Shown piece after piece: positions 24,955-33,569 of a DNA stretch of 64,000 nt; the first letter of the stretch is position 1, and each line of letters begins with the position of its first letter. Both the position numbers and the translations under genes were made by a program. Below the pieces are notes generated by a model, which ran no database searches, was not told where the DNA came from, and saw only the letters and a list, made by a program, of their open reading frames with translations. Origin of the DNA: Flavobacteriaceae bacterium (GTDB lineage: Bacteria; Bacteroidota; Bacteroidia; Flavobacteriales; Flavobacteriaceae); NCBI GenBank assembly GCA_027082925.1, contig JALWTD010000021.1:1-64000 (forward strand), read 5' to 3'.

Positions 24955-25460
24955 TATTCTTTCATTAAAACACCGTCTGCCTCGAATGCTAAAGTATATT
25001 TTGGCTCGGTAATTTTTGAAATTTCTTCTTCCGTTTTACCGGCATCTTTAGCTAAGTGTCTTAATTCTTCAACGCTTGTGGTTGAAACATATGCTTTTCC
25101 ATTTACAATAACCTCTCTTCCATCAGAGTTTAAAGGCATAAAAAAACCGTAATCTTTAAATCTAACCATCGCTTCTTGGTCTGCATCTAAATCCAATTTC
25201 ATCCAACATCCTTTTTTCTTACAAACCTCATTAATAGAAGATGCAAACTTAACAACAAGCGTATCTCCTTCTTTTAAATTTTTGTACTTCGCTGCCATTT
25301 CAGTTTTAGAGATGGCTTGATCCGGATTTATTTTACCTCCAAAAGAAAGGTAAGTAACCTCCTGTTTATCAGTACCTTTAATCTCTTTTTTTCCTTTTTC
25401 ATTTTTACAAGAAATCAATGTAAAAACTGTAGCAATTACTAATATTATAATTTTTTTCAT
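24954..25460 (-). CDS. DUF4920-family lipoprotein
   Basis: This 168-aa protein has a lipobox with C18 (FTLISCKN). The mature domain has the family core GDTLVVKFASSINEVCKKKG followed by CWMKLDLD, with two cysteines in CxxxxC spacing, and GFFMPLNSDGREVIVNGKAY. It sits in the cell envelope. The function is unestablished. The Cys pair could bind metal or form a disulfide. It is the first gene of a four-gene minus-strand run with the heme-motif lipoprotein, mnmD and the 44-aa peptide. Confidence 0.85.
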   Translation of the reverse strand: MKKIIILVIATVFTLISCKNEKGKKEIKGTDKQEVTYLSFGGKINPDQAISKTEMAAKYKNLKEGDTLVVKFASSINEVCKKKGCWMKLDLDADQEAMVRFKDYGFFMPLNSDGREVIVNGKAYVSTTSVEELRHLAKDAGKTEEEISKITEPKYTLAFEADGVLMKE

Positions 25461-25489
25461 CTTAATTTATTTATATTCAACTTTTTGAA

Positions 25490-25497
25490 CAAATATA
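25490..25497 (-). promoter_or_regulatory. -7 element of the DUF4920 operon
   Basis: TATATTTG on the minus strand, 29 bp before the ATG. No -33 TTG is evident. Confidence 0.5.
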
Positions 25498-25554
25498 TTA
25501 AAAATAAAGTATTCTATTCTGCTATTTTTAAAATTAAAAACTAAAAATTTTAAG

Positions 25555-25562
25555 TAAATTTG
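25555..25562 (+). promoter_or_regulatory. -7 element of ilvE
   Basis: TAAATTTG on the plus strand, 22 bp before the ATG. The region upstream is nearly pure A/T without a clear -33. Confidence 0.5.
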
Positions 25563-25584
25563 TTCAAATTAAATTCAAACAATT

Positions 25585-26640
25585 ATGGCATTACATATAG
25601 AGAAAGCTGAAAAATCAAAGATTTCAGAAGTAGATTTTAATAACTTAAAATTTGGTGAAATTTTTACTGACCACATGTTTGAATGTGACTATGTAGATGG
25701 TAAATGGCAAACGCCTAAAATTAGACCTTACCAAGCACTCACTTTTGAGCCTTCTGCAAAAGTATTTCATTACGGACAGGCTGTTTTTGAAGGGATGAAA
25801 GCCTATAAAGATGATGATGATCAAGTTTGGCTATTTAGACCGGATCAAAACCAACAACGAATTAACAAGTCTGCAGAAAGACTGGATATGCCTCCTTTCC
25901 CAAAAGATTATTTTTTTGAAGGATTAACTACCTTGATAAAAATGGATAGCGAATGGGTACAAAAAGGGGAAGACAATTCACTATACATTAGACCTTTTGT
26001 TATTGCTACAGAAAACTGTGTATCAGCATCATCATCTAATCGTTATAAATTTATGATTATATGCTCTCCTGTTCAAGCTTATTATGCCGGAGAGGTAAGA
26101 GTTGTTTTTGCTGACAAGTTTAGTAGAGCTGCTAACGGAGGTGTTGGATATGCAAAAGCTGCAGGAAATTATGCAGCATCTTTTTACCCTGCCAGATTAG
26201 CAAAAGAACAAGGATATCAACAGGTACTTTGGACCGATGCATCGAATCATGAGTTTTTAGAAGAAGCGGGTACTATGAACGTGTTTTTTAGAATAAACGA
26301 TACCTTGCTTACAGCACCAACCAGCGACCGAATTTTAGACGGTGTTACTAGAAAAAGCATTCTACAACTTGCCGAAGATGAAGGTATAAAAGTAGATGTA
26401 CGAAAAGTTCGTGTAAGTGAAATTATTGAAGCTGCTGAAAAAGGAACACTTTTAGAAATGTTTGGCGCAGGTACTGCGGCTGTTATAAGTCCTATCTTAG
26501 GATTTTCACACAAAGGAAAAAGTTACGAGCTTCCTAAAGTAGAAAATAGTTATGCTTCGTTTATTAAAAAACGTATTACAGACATTCAGCGTAACAAAGC
26601 TGAAGATAAATTTGGTTGGAGATACAAAGTGGAACTATAA
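25585..26640 (+). CDS. ilvE: Branched-chain amino acid aminotransferase IlvE
   Basis: This 351-aa fold-type IV PLP enzyme interconverts Leu, Ile and Val with their 2-oxo acids. Signatures are FEPSAKVFHYGQAVFEGMKA, the cofactor lysine in YAKAAGNYAAS, and EEAGTMNVFF with LTAPTSDRILDGVTR. Length fits the larger (class II) bacterial BCAT. A hairpin terminator follows 45 bp after the stop, so it is monocistronic. Confidence 0.95.
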   Translation: MALHIEKAEKSKISEVDFNNLKFGEIFTDHMFECDYVDGKWQTPKIRPYQALTFEPSAKVFHYGQAVFEGMKAYKDDDDQVWLFRPDQNQQRINKSAERLDMPPFPKDYFFEGLTTLIKMDSEWVQKGEDNSLYIRPFVIATENCVSASSSNRYKFMIICSPVQAYYAGEVRVVFADKFSRAANGGVGYAKAAGNYAASFYPARLAKEQGYQQVLWTDASNHEFLEEAGTMNVFFRINDTLLTAPTSDRILDGVTRKSILQLAEDEGIKVDVRKVRVSEIIEAAEKGTLLEMFGAGTAAVISPILGFSHKGKSYELPKVENSYASFIKKRITDIQRNKAEDKFGWRYKVEL

Positions 26641-26685
26641 ACACATACCCAACCTCAAATATTTAGTGAAAAATGACAATTATAT

Positions 26686-26714
26686 AAACAATCGGAAGAA
26701 ATTTCCGATTGTTT
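26686..26714 (+). terminator. Terminator of ilvE
   Basis: Twelve-base arms AAACAATCGGAA and TTCCGATTGTTT enclose GAAAT, followed by a T-rich stretch. Confidence 0.8.
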
Positions 26715-26749
26715 ACTTGTTTTAATAGTATCTTGCTAAAAATAAACCT

Positions 26750-27748
26750 ATGAAAACGACATTGGAAATTGCCGAAAAACAATTAAAAAAAAACGGCTAT
26801 TTAGCTATAAATGTTCCTGAAGGAATAAACCTTGAGCACGAAATTAACACGCTTCGTAAGGAAAAAAATGCCATTATTTTAGCTCATTACTACCAAGAAA
26901 GTGCCATTCAAGATATTGCCGATTTTGTTGGAGATAGTTTAGCACTCGCTCAAAAAGCAGCAAAGACAAATGCCGATATTATTGTATTTGCAGGAGTACA
27001 TTTTATGGCCGAAACTGCCAAAATATTAAATCCTACAAAAAAAGTATTGCTTCCCGATTTGTACGCCGGTTGTTCTTTAGCCGACTCTTGCCCTCCTGCT
27101 GAGTTTGCCAATTTCAAGAAAAAATATCCAAATCATATTGTAGTTTCTTACGTGAATACATCGGCAGAAATTAAAGCTTTAACAGATATTGTATGTACTT
27201 CTTCAAATGCTGAAAAAATTATAAATTCCATTCCTAAAGAGCAACCTATTATTTTTGCTCCGGATAAAAATTTAGGAAATTGGCTGATTAAAAAAACCGG
27301 TAGAAACATGGTACTTTGGGACGGAGCTTGTATGGTTCACGAAGCATTCTCTATAGATAAAATACTTAAATTATACGCCGATAATCCCGACGCCGAAATT
27401 ATTGCACACCCCGAATCTCAAAGTCATTTACTAAAAGTAGCCAAGTATGTGGGCTCTACTGCCGGCTTACTCAATTACGCCAAAACCAGTAAAGCACAAA
27501 AATTTATTGTAGCTACTGAGGTTGGAATTCTTCATAAAATGAAACAAGAAGTGCCACATAAAACACTTATTCCCGCTCCTGTTGAAGACGATAGCTGCAA
27601 TTGTAGCGAATGCTTTTATATGAAAATGAATACTATGCAAAAATTATACAATTGCCTAAAATACGAATTACCAGAAGTACAAGTAGCTGCCGATTTAAGT
27701 GAAAAAGCATTGGTTTCTATCGAAAAAATGCTTGAACTTTCTAAATAA
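26750..27748 (+). CDS. nadA: Quinolinate synthase NadA
   Basis: This 332-aa cytoplasmic enzyme joins iminoaspartate and dihydroxyacetone phosphate to make quinolinate for NAD. It shows AHYYQESAIQDIADFVGDSL near the N-terminus, FAGVHFMAETAKIL, and the cysteines expected to hold the 4Fe-4S cluster (YAGCSLADSC, WDGACMVHE, SCNCSECFYMKMN). nadB follows 11 bp downstream. nadC is not in the window. Confidence 0.96.
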   Translation: MKTTLEIAEKQLKKNGYLAINVPEGINLEHEINTLRKEKNAIILAHYYQESAIQDIADFVGDSLALAQKAAKTNADIIVFAGVHFMAETAKILNPTKKVLLPDLYAGCSLADSCPPAEFANFKKKYPNHIVVSYVNTSAEIKALTDIVCTSSNAEKIINSIPKEQPIIFAPDKNLGNWLIKKTGRNMVLWDGACMVHEAFSIDKILKLYADNPDAEIIAHPESQSHLLKVAKYVGSTAGLLNYAKTSKAQKFIVATEVGILHKMKQEVPHKTLIPAPVEDDSCNCSECFYMKMNTMQKLYNCLKYELPEVQVAADLSEKALVSIEKMLELSK

Positions 27749-27759
27749 TTCTGGAAGCT

Positions 27760-29352
27760 ATGAAAACATCCGAAAACAGGATTGAAACCGATTTTTTAAT
27801 AATAGGCTCTGGCATTGCCGGACTCTCTTTTGCCTTAAAAATTGCTGATTTTTTTAAAGACAGCAATATAACCATTATTACCAAAGGCGAAAAAAATGAA
27901 AGCAACACAAAATACGCACAAGGTGGTATTGCATCGGTTTGGAATAAAACGGTAGATTCTTTTGAACAACACGTTCAAGATACACTTATTGCCGGAGATG
28001 ACCTTTGCGATGAAAATATTGTGCGAATGGTAATAAAAAATGCTCCTAAACGATTAAAAGAATTGATAAATTGGGGTGTTCAGTTCGATAAAGAAAATAA
28101 TAATTATTTACTGGGAAGAGAAGGCGGACATTCACAAGATAGAATATTACACCACAAAGACATTACGGGATTTGAAATTGAAAGAGCTTTAATAGCCAAA
28201 GTTGAAAAACAAAAAAACATTCAGTTTTTAACACATCATTACGCTATCGACTTAATTACCGAACACCAAGTAAATAAAAAGAAAACCCATAGAAAAGATC
28301 GCATTACTTGTTTTGGCGCATATGTGTTAGATGAAAAACAAAAAATAGTAAAAACCTTTTCGGCAAAAGTAACCATGCTTGCCACAGGAGGAAATGGACA
28401 AGTGTACAACGTAACTACCAATCCAATAGTAGCTACCGGCGATGGAATTGGAATGGCTTACAGAGCAAAAGCTGAAATTTCGGAGGTAGAATTTATTCAA
28501 TTTCACCCAACAGCACTGTATAATCCGGGTGAATATCCTGCATTTTTAATCTCAGAGGCCGTGCGTGGAGAAGGAGCTATTTTAAGAGATTACTATGGAA
28601 ATAAATTTATGCATAAATACGACCCTCGTGAAGAGTTGGCTTCAAGAGATATTGTTGCTAGAGCTATAGATAACGAACTTAAAAAAAGTGGTACGCCTCA
28701 TGTGTATTTGGATTGTACACATATTCCCTACAATCGTTTTCAAAAGCATTTCCCTAACATTACCGAAAAATGCTTGAGTTTGGGTATTGATATTCGAAAA
28801 GATTACATCCCTGTTTCTCCTGCACAACATTACATTTGTGGGGGTGTAAACATTAATAAAAAAGCAAAAACTTCTATTAAAAATTTATATGCCTGTGGCG
28901 AAGTAACTCGATCTGGATTACATGGTGCAAACCGGCTCGCATCAAATTCGCTATTAGAAGGAATTGTTTTTGCACACAACGCTTTTAAAAATTTAACCAA
29001 ACGCTACCACAAAATTAAAACACCCAACAATATTCCTCTATGGAACGATAGTGGCGTTGTAAAAAATATGGAGAAAGTTTTAATTACTCATGATAGAAAT
29101 GAAGTGAAAACCATTATGAGTAATTATGTAGGAATTGTACGCTCAAACGAGCGCTTACTACGTGCCGAAAGAAGACTAAAAGTTCTTTACGAGGACAACA
29201 AACGGTTGTACGACCACTCTGAACTTTCTGTTGACGTGTGTGAATTGCGAAATTTAATTACCACAGCATACCTAATTACCCAATTTTCAAAAAAAAGAAA
29301 GGAAAATAGAGGTGGGTTTTATAGCGCCGATTTAGTAAACAACAACCACTAA
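27760..29352 (+). CDS. nadB: L-aspartate oxidase NadB
   Basis: This 530-aa flavoprotein oxidises L-aspartate to iminoaspartate, the substrate of NadA. The FAD motif is IGSGIAGLSFALK near residue 17. The active-site region has KYAQGGIASV, VEFIQFHPTAL, REELASRDIVARAID and CGEVTRSGLHGANRLASNSL. The Glu/Arg pattern fits NadB rather than succinate dehydrogenase. The 3' end overlaps the convergent pyrophosphohydrolase by 4 bp. Confidence 0.96.
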   Translation: MKTSENRIETDFLIIGSGIAGLSFALKIADFFKDSNITIITKGEKNESNTKYAQGGIASVWNKTVDSFEQHVQDTLIAGDDLCDENIVRMVIKNAPKRLKELINWGVQFDKENNNYLLGREGGHSQDRILHHKDITGFEIERALIAKVEKQKNIQFLTHHYAIDLITEHQVNKKKTHRKDRITCFGAYVLDEKQKIVKTFSAKVTMLATGGNGQVYNVTTNPIVATGDGIGMAYRAKAEISEVEFIQFHPTALYNPGEYPAFLISEAVRGEGAILRDYYGNKFMHKYDPREELASRDIVARAIDNELKKSGTPHVYLDCTHIPYNRFQKHFPNITEKCLSLGIDIRKDYIPVSPAQHYICGGVNINKKAKTSIKNLYACGEVTRSGLHGANRLASNSLLEGIVFAHNAFKNLTKRYHKIKTPNNIPLWNDSGVVKNMEKVLITHDRNEVKTIMSNYVGIVRSNERLLRAERRLKVLYEDNKRLYDHSELSVDVCELRNLITTAYLITQFSKKRKENRGGFYSADLVNNNH

Positions 29353-29738
29353 TCTTTTTCAAGTATTTTTTTAATGTCTGGTTTAAAATAATGGGGTCCT
29401 TTCATTACTTTACCATCGGCTCTATAAATAGGTTTTCCATCTGCGCCTAATTTACTCATATTACTTTTTTGAATTTCATTAAACACTTCTTCAATTTTGT
29501 ATTGCATTCCATGTTCTAAAATAGTTCCACATAAAATGTAAAGCATATCTCCAAGTGCATCGGCAACTTCAATCAAATCATTATTTTTAGCAGCCTCTAA
29601 ATATTCCTCATTTTCTTCAGCCATTAAATCAAATCGCAATTTTAAAGTTTTAGCTGGCAAACTTGCTGTTGGAGAATGTTTAACACCCAATCCAAAAGCT
29701 TCATGAAATGCTTGTACTGCTTTAAGTTTTTGTTTCAT
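29349..29738 (-). CDS. MazG-like nucleoside triphosphate pyrophosphohydrolase
   Basis: This 129-aa all-alpha protein has the metal-binding acids of the MazG/phosphoribosyl-ATP pyrophosphohydrolase fold: AEENEEYLEA (EExxE) and EVADALGDMLY (ExxD). It lacks HisE context and resembles the small DR2231-type NTP or dNTP cleaving enzymes. The C-terminal segment KLGADGKPIYRADGKVMKGP is conserved in this group. It probably removes non-canonical nucleotides. The substrate is not known. Confidence 0.82.
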   Translation of the reverse strand: MKQKLKAVQAFHEAFGLGVKHSPTASLPAKTLKLRFDLMAEENEEYLEAAKNNDLIEVADALGDMLYILCGTILEHGMQYKIEEVFNEIQKSNMSKLGADGKPIYRADGKVMKGPHYFKPDIKKILEKD

Positions 29739-29758
29739 CTAACTGTTTTTATTTTTTA

Positions 29759-30475
29759 TTACGTAAATCTATACAATATTGAAGACGGAATTATTTTAAG
29801 TACAAAACCTATTAAATTCCATCGTTTTGTTATATACACTCTTCGCTTTTTACGTTTAATAGCTCGGTAAATTTGCTTGGTAGATTTTACCAATGGTGCT
29901 TTCCAAAAAGTAATTCCCAAAGCCATTGCCGTATCTATAAATCCGGGACGAATATCTGTAATTGTAATAGAAGCCTTGCTGCTTTTACCTTTCATCCAAA
30001 GAGATTCTAAATAATTCGCTTGAAAAGCTTTTGACGCAAAATAAGCAGGAGCCGCTTTATTTCCTCGTAAAGAAGCTACTGAAGATATTCCTACCAAATG
30101 TCCATACCCTTGCTTTTCAAAAAAATGAAATGCCAAGCTATAAACTTTTGTTGCTGCCACTACATTTGTTTGTATGGTAACATGTTCTTGTTCCCAATTT
30201 AGGGTATCGTTGATAAATCCGACTCCGGAACTGTACACAATTAAATCTAGTTGTTTTAGTTCGCATGACAACTCATCAAACAAAAGTGATGTAGATTCCA
30301 AATCGGTAACATCATGGACTTTTACCAAGTACTTATCAGGGTTGGTTTTATGTATTTCTTGAAGAAGCTGTACTCGCCTACCTGTAATAACAACACTGTA
30401 ACCGTCTGCCACTAACAGCTTTGCAAGCTCCTTTCCAATTCCTGACGAAGCACCAAAAATTAATGCGTTTTTCAT
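29759..30475 (-). CDS. Short-chain dehydrogenase/reductase (SDR)
   Basis: This 238-aa classical SDR has the cofactor motif GASSGIGKE at residues 8-16, VYSSGVG in place of NNAG, the catalytic Ser in GISSVASLRG and the YxxxK pair in YFASK. Arg residues after beta-2 (TGRRVQ) suggest NADP(H). It starts divergently from the 61-aa membrane protein gene, 47 bp apart. The substrate is unknown. Confidence 0.9.
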   Translation of the reverse strand: MKNALIFGASSGIGKELAKLLVADGYSVVITGRRVQLLQEIHKTNPDKYLVKVHDVTDLESTSLLFDELSCELKQLDLIVYSSGVGFINDTLNWEQEHVTIQTNVVAATKVYSLAFHFFEKQGYGHLVGISSVASLRGNKAAPAYFASKAFQANYLESLWMKGKSSKASITITDIRPGFIDTAMALGITFWKAPLVKSTKQIYRAIKRKKRRVYITKRWNLIGFVLKIIPSSILYRFT

Positions 30476-30489
30476 TCTAATATTTTACG

Positions 30490-30497
30490 TACTTTTG
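30490..30497 (+). promoter_or_regulatory. -7 element of the gene at 30523
   Basis: TACTTTTG fits TAnnTTTG and lies 25 bp before the ATG. Confidence 0.5.
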
Positions 30498-30522
30498 ATG
30501 CTAAATATACACATTAATACCA

Positions 30523-30708
30523 ATGTTTAGTAGAGGACAACTTATTTTTGCCGTTTTTTTTGTTATTGTATTTACCATTGCAATGATTTGGAGTTACAAA
30601 AAAGACATTCACATTCACAGAAGATATTACAAGAATACTTTTGTGGTAGCCATTGCAATTATTTTAATAATTATTATATTTACACTAATAACGTTTTCAC
30701 TACATTAA
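30523..30708 (+). CDS. 61-aa protein with two membrane helices
   Basis: Residues 6-23 (QLIFAVFFVIVFTIAMIW) and 40-58 (VVAIAIILIIIIFTLITF) are transmembrane helices. They are joined by a basic loop rich in Lys, His and Arg (YKKDIHIHRRYYKN). It is probably an inner-membrane hairpin with its loop in the cytoplasm. It has its own -7 element. The function is unknown. Confidence 0.75.
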   Translation: MFSRGQLIFAVFFVIVFTIAMIWSYKKDIHIHRRYYKNTFVVAIAIILIIIIFTLITFSLH

Positions 30709-30785
30709 AACAATCAACCTCCTTTTTAAAGACTAAAGATTTTATTTGGTATCTTGTACCATACTATTAACTAATAACTAATAAA

Positions 30786-31793
30786 ATGAAATTTTTAAAG
30801 TATCTTTTTGTGGCAATTCTTATTGGAATTGTTGCCTTTGCCGGCTATATTACTACTTCTGACGGCACTTACGATGTAAAACAAAGCCGCGAATTTAAAA
30901 TTCCTGTAGAGGTTGTTTTTAAATCGGTAAACGATTTTAAAAATTGGGAACATTGGGGGCCTTGGTACCAGATAGATTCTACCATTGTTACCTCTTATCC
31001 CGAAAATACTTCAGGAGTAAACGCATCGTACTCATGGGTAGGAAAAGATGGAAATGGAGGTAGTATGAAAACCCTCTCTCTAATTCCAAATAAAGAAATT
31101 ATTCAGGAAATAAATTTTGGTATGGGAACTACTCCTAAAGTGTATTGGAATTTTGAAACCACACCTAAAGGAACAATGGTAACTTGGGGAATGAAAGGAG
31201 AAAGTGGTTTTATGGAGAAAATATATTGGCTAACCCAAGGAGGTATTCAAAAAAATTTAGAGCCAATGTATCAAAGAGGTTTAAAACAACTTGAAGAATA
31301 TTTAACTAAAGAAATGGAAAAACACAGTTTAGAAGTTGTTGGAATTACAACTCATAAAGGTGGTTATTACCTTTACCAAACCACCACTTGTGGTATGGAA
31401 AGTATAGGCGAAAAAATGGGTGAAATGTATGCTAATTTGGGAGCTTTTATGCAAAAACATATGATAAAACCTTCTGGATATGCATTTTCTATAAGCCACC
31501 AGTGGGACGAAAAAAACAATCAAATGAATTTTTCTGCTTGCTTTCCTATTGAAAATAACCTAAAAACTGATGCCGATATTTTAATAGCCAAGCAACCCGC
31601 TCAAAAATGTTTTAAATTTATTGCCAAAGGCGATTATAAATTTTTGCAAAACGCTTGGAACGAAGCTTCTAAAACAATAAAAGAACAAGGCTATACCGAA
31701 ACTAAAGATGCCTTCGAAGTATATATAAACGGCCCTAACAACACCCAAAACCCTGCTGAATGGATTACTGAAATTTATATTCCTGTTAACTAA
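30786..31793 (+). CDS. SRPBCC-GyrI-like fusion protein with N-terminal membrane anchor
   Basis: This 335-aa protein begins with one hydrophobic helix (YLFVAILIGIVAFAGYI). Residues about 35-175 form a polyketide-cyclase/SRPBCC domain (FKSVNDFKNWEHWGPWYQID). Residues about 185-330 form a GyrI/AraC effector-binding-like domain (GGYYLYQTTTCG, ITEIYIPVN). Both folds bind small hydrophobic ligands. No DNA-binding domain is present, so it is not a regulator by itself. Its role is unknown. Confidence 0.8.
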   Translation: MKFLKYLFVAILIGIVAFAGYITTSDGTYDVKQSREFKIPVEVVFKSVNDFKNWEHWGPWYQIDSTIVTSYPENTSGVNASYSWVGKDGNGGSMKTLSLIPNKEIIQEINFGMGTTPKVYWNFETTPKGTMVTWGMKGESGFMEKIYWLTQGGIQKNLEPMYQRGLKQLEEYLTKEMEKHSLEVVGITTHKGGYYLYQTTTCGMESIGEKMGEMYANLGAFMQKHMIKPSGYAFSISHQWDEKNNQMNFSACFPIENNLKTDADILIAKQPAQKCFKFIAKGDYKFLQNAWNEASKTIKEQGYTETKDAFEVYINGPNNTQNPAEWITEIYIPVN

Positions 31794-31804
31794 AATTAAA
31801 AGCT

Positions 31805-32461
31805 GTGAGTTTTAAAATAAATACCGGTTTAAGAATACTTTTTTTAATTGCAATTATTGCAGTTTTTATTAAAAACAAACGAGTACAAAAAAAGAAAATC
31901 ACCATTAATGGTAAGCTAGATATATCTGATATTACCAAGTTTGTTGATTCACTTAAAACAAATTTGTACAAAGGAAAAAGGCGGGTTGTAAATCGCATCG
32001 GCAAATACTATCCAAACTTTAATTTGCTGTTTTTAAACAATATTTATTTAGAAGATATGAAAAGTGAGTTTTTAAAACGACTCTCTAAATATGTTTCGAA
32101 ATACCCTATAAACAACGACTTAAAAGTACTTACCTTTAGCTTTTTTGAAAAAGACAGGGCGCTTTATTTTTACTTAAGCGGTGATGACAAACCTTCTTTA
32201 TATCCAAATGATGCTGCTGAGAATCCTGTATACAATCCTAAAAAAAGAATATTACTTCCTTGCTTTAAAAATATTTACAGTGAACTGGATTTGTACAAAG
32301 GTAATATCTCTGATATTGAACAAATTATTATTAGCGGATTTATGTACCTCGTTATTTATAACTCTTTTGAAGAAATTAAAGAAATTACCCATCAAACAGG
32401 AAAACTTACGGTAAATGTAGAGTTTGACTCTGGTGATTTTTATCAAAATAACGATGTGTAA
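31805..32461 (+). CDS. Hypothetical membrane-anchored protein
   Basis: This 218-aa protein uses GTG at 31805 as the only reasonable start, 12 bp after the previous stop. One N-terminal helix (GLRILFLIAIIAVFI) is followed by a basic stretch and a soluble domain without recognisable motifs. It is probably co-transcribed with the SRPBCC-GyrI gene. Its stop abuts the convergent tag gene with no gap. The family is not recognised. Confidence 0.65.
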   Translation: MSFKINTGLRILFLIAIIAVFIKNKRVQKKKITINGKLDISDITKFVDSLKTNLYKGKRRVVNRIGKYYPNFNLLFLNNIYLEDMKSEFLKRLSKYVSKYPINNDLKVLTFSFFEKDRALYFYLSGDDKPSLYPNDAAENPVYNPKKRILLPCFKNIYSELDLYKGNISDIEQIIISGFMYLVIYNSFEEIKEITHQTGKLTVNVEFDSGDFYQNNDV

Positions 32462-33025
32462 TTACACCTCGTTGTAGCGAAAACAATCTGTTACATGGTC
32501 ATTAACCATGCCTACGGCTTGCATGTGAGCATACACAACTGTTGAGCCTACAAATTTAAACCCTCGTTTCTTTAAATCTTTAGATATTTGGTCAGATAGC
32601 GCTGTTGTTGCCGGAACATCGGTGATGCTACGCCAACTGTTTTTAATTGGCTTTCCTGAAGTGAAACCCCACATATAATTGGAAAACGAACCAAATTCTT
32701 CTTGAACTTCTAAATAAGCTTGTGCATTGGTAATGGCTGCTTTAATCTTTAACTTATTTCTAATAATTCCGGCATTGTGAATTAATTCTTCAAACTTATT
32801 ATTGTCATAAGTAGCTATTTTTTTATAGTCAAAACCATCAAAAGCAATTCTAAAATTTTCCCTTTTTCTCAAAACTGTAATCCAGCTTAAACCTGCTTGA
32901 AATGTTTCTAATAGCAAAAACTCAAACAACATTGCATCGTCATATACTGGAACACCCCATACCGTATCGTGATAAGCCACATAAAGAGGATCTTTCCCAC
33001 ACCAACTACATCGCTTTTTATCCAT
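32462..33025 (-). CDS. tag: DNA-3-methyladenine glycosylase I (Tag)
   Basis: This 187-aa base-excision enzyme removes 3-methyladenine. It has the N-terminal CSWCGKDPLYVAYHDTVWGV with the zinc Cys and His, the C-terminal zinc ligands in HMQAVGMVNDHVTDCF, and the helix-hairpin-helix region around SKDLKKRGFKFVGSTVVYA. Length is normal. It is monocistronic by appearance. Confidence 0.95.
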   Translation of the reverse strand: MDKKRCSWCGKDPLYVAYHDTVWGVPVYDDAMLFEFLLLETFQAGLSWITVLRKRENFRIAFDGFDYKKIATYDNNKFEELIHNAGIIRNKLKIKAAITNAQAYLEVQEEFGSFSNYMWGFTSGKPIKNSWRSITDVPATTALSDQISKDLKKRGFKFVGSTVVYAHMQAVGMVNDHVTDCFRYNEV

Positions 33026-33121
33026 AATTAATTTGTTTTAGAGCTTACAAGTTAAAATAAAATTTGACAACTTGAAATTGGAATAATTTTTGTATTTTAA
33101 AGAATATCTAATTCTAATATC

Positions 33122-33526
33122 ATGAAAAATATAGTTTATTTTGCGGTTATAGCACTTCTTGTAATTGGTTGTAACACCACTTCAAAAGCAGTGTCTAAAA
33201 ACAACAATGCAGTGTCTGAAGAAGCCGTTAAAATTGCCAACGACAGTTTAGAATACGAAATTACAATTATAGATATAGGTTTTAAAAATTACCTAAACAC
33301 CATTGCTAAACCTATGAATTTCTACTCTAAAACATATTACGAATCAAAAAATAAGTTTTATGTTTCGGAATGGAATAGAAGAGTTAGAAACCCTTCAAAA
33401 TACGATCCGTCTATTTACGAAAACATTATTGATTACGACTTTAATGTGGATTATGGTTTGGAGGTTAACTATAAACTATACAACTACTTTAAGTTTGTAG
33501 AATATAAATACAAACAACGCTTTTAA
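33122..33526 (+). CDS. Lipoprotein, DUF6146-like
   Basis: This 134-aa protein has a lipobox with C17 (LLVIGCNTT). The mature part is rich in Tyr and Asn (FYSKTYYESKNKFYVSEWN, VDYGLEVNYKLYNYFKFVE). From memory it resembles the DUF6146 family of flavobacterial lipoproteins. It would sit in the outer membrane. The function is unknown. A bidirectional terminator separates it from convergent pckA. Confidence 0.7.
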   Translation: MKNIVYFAVIALLVIGCNTTSKAVSKNNNAVSEEAVKIANDSLEYEITIIDIGFKNYLNTIAKPMNFYSKTYYESKNKFYVSEWNRRVRNPSKYDPSIYENIIDYDFNVDYGLEVNYKLYNYFKFVEYKYKQRF

Positions 33527-33531
33527 TAATT

Positions 33532-33561
33532 AAAAAAACCACTCTTTCGAGTGGTTTTTTT
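33532..33561. terminator. Bidirectional terminator between the lipoprotein gene and pckA
   Basis: Thirteen-base arms (A7-CCACTC and GAGTGG-T7) enclose the loop TTTC. It serves both convergent transcripts. Confidence 0.87.
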
Positions 33562-33569
33562 AGGCGTTT

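Noticed and set aside
24954-25565. GAACAAAT/ATTTGTTC mirror between the DUF4920 gene and ilvE as an operator
   Set aside because: The two halves are the separate -7 elements of divergent promoters and the bases next to them, over 60 bp apart, so symmetry is explained by promoter layout.
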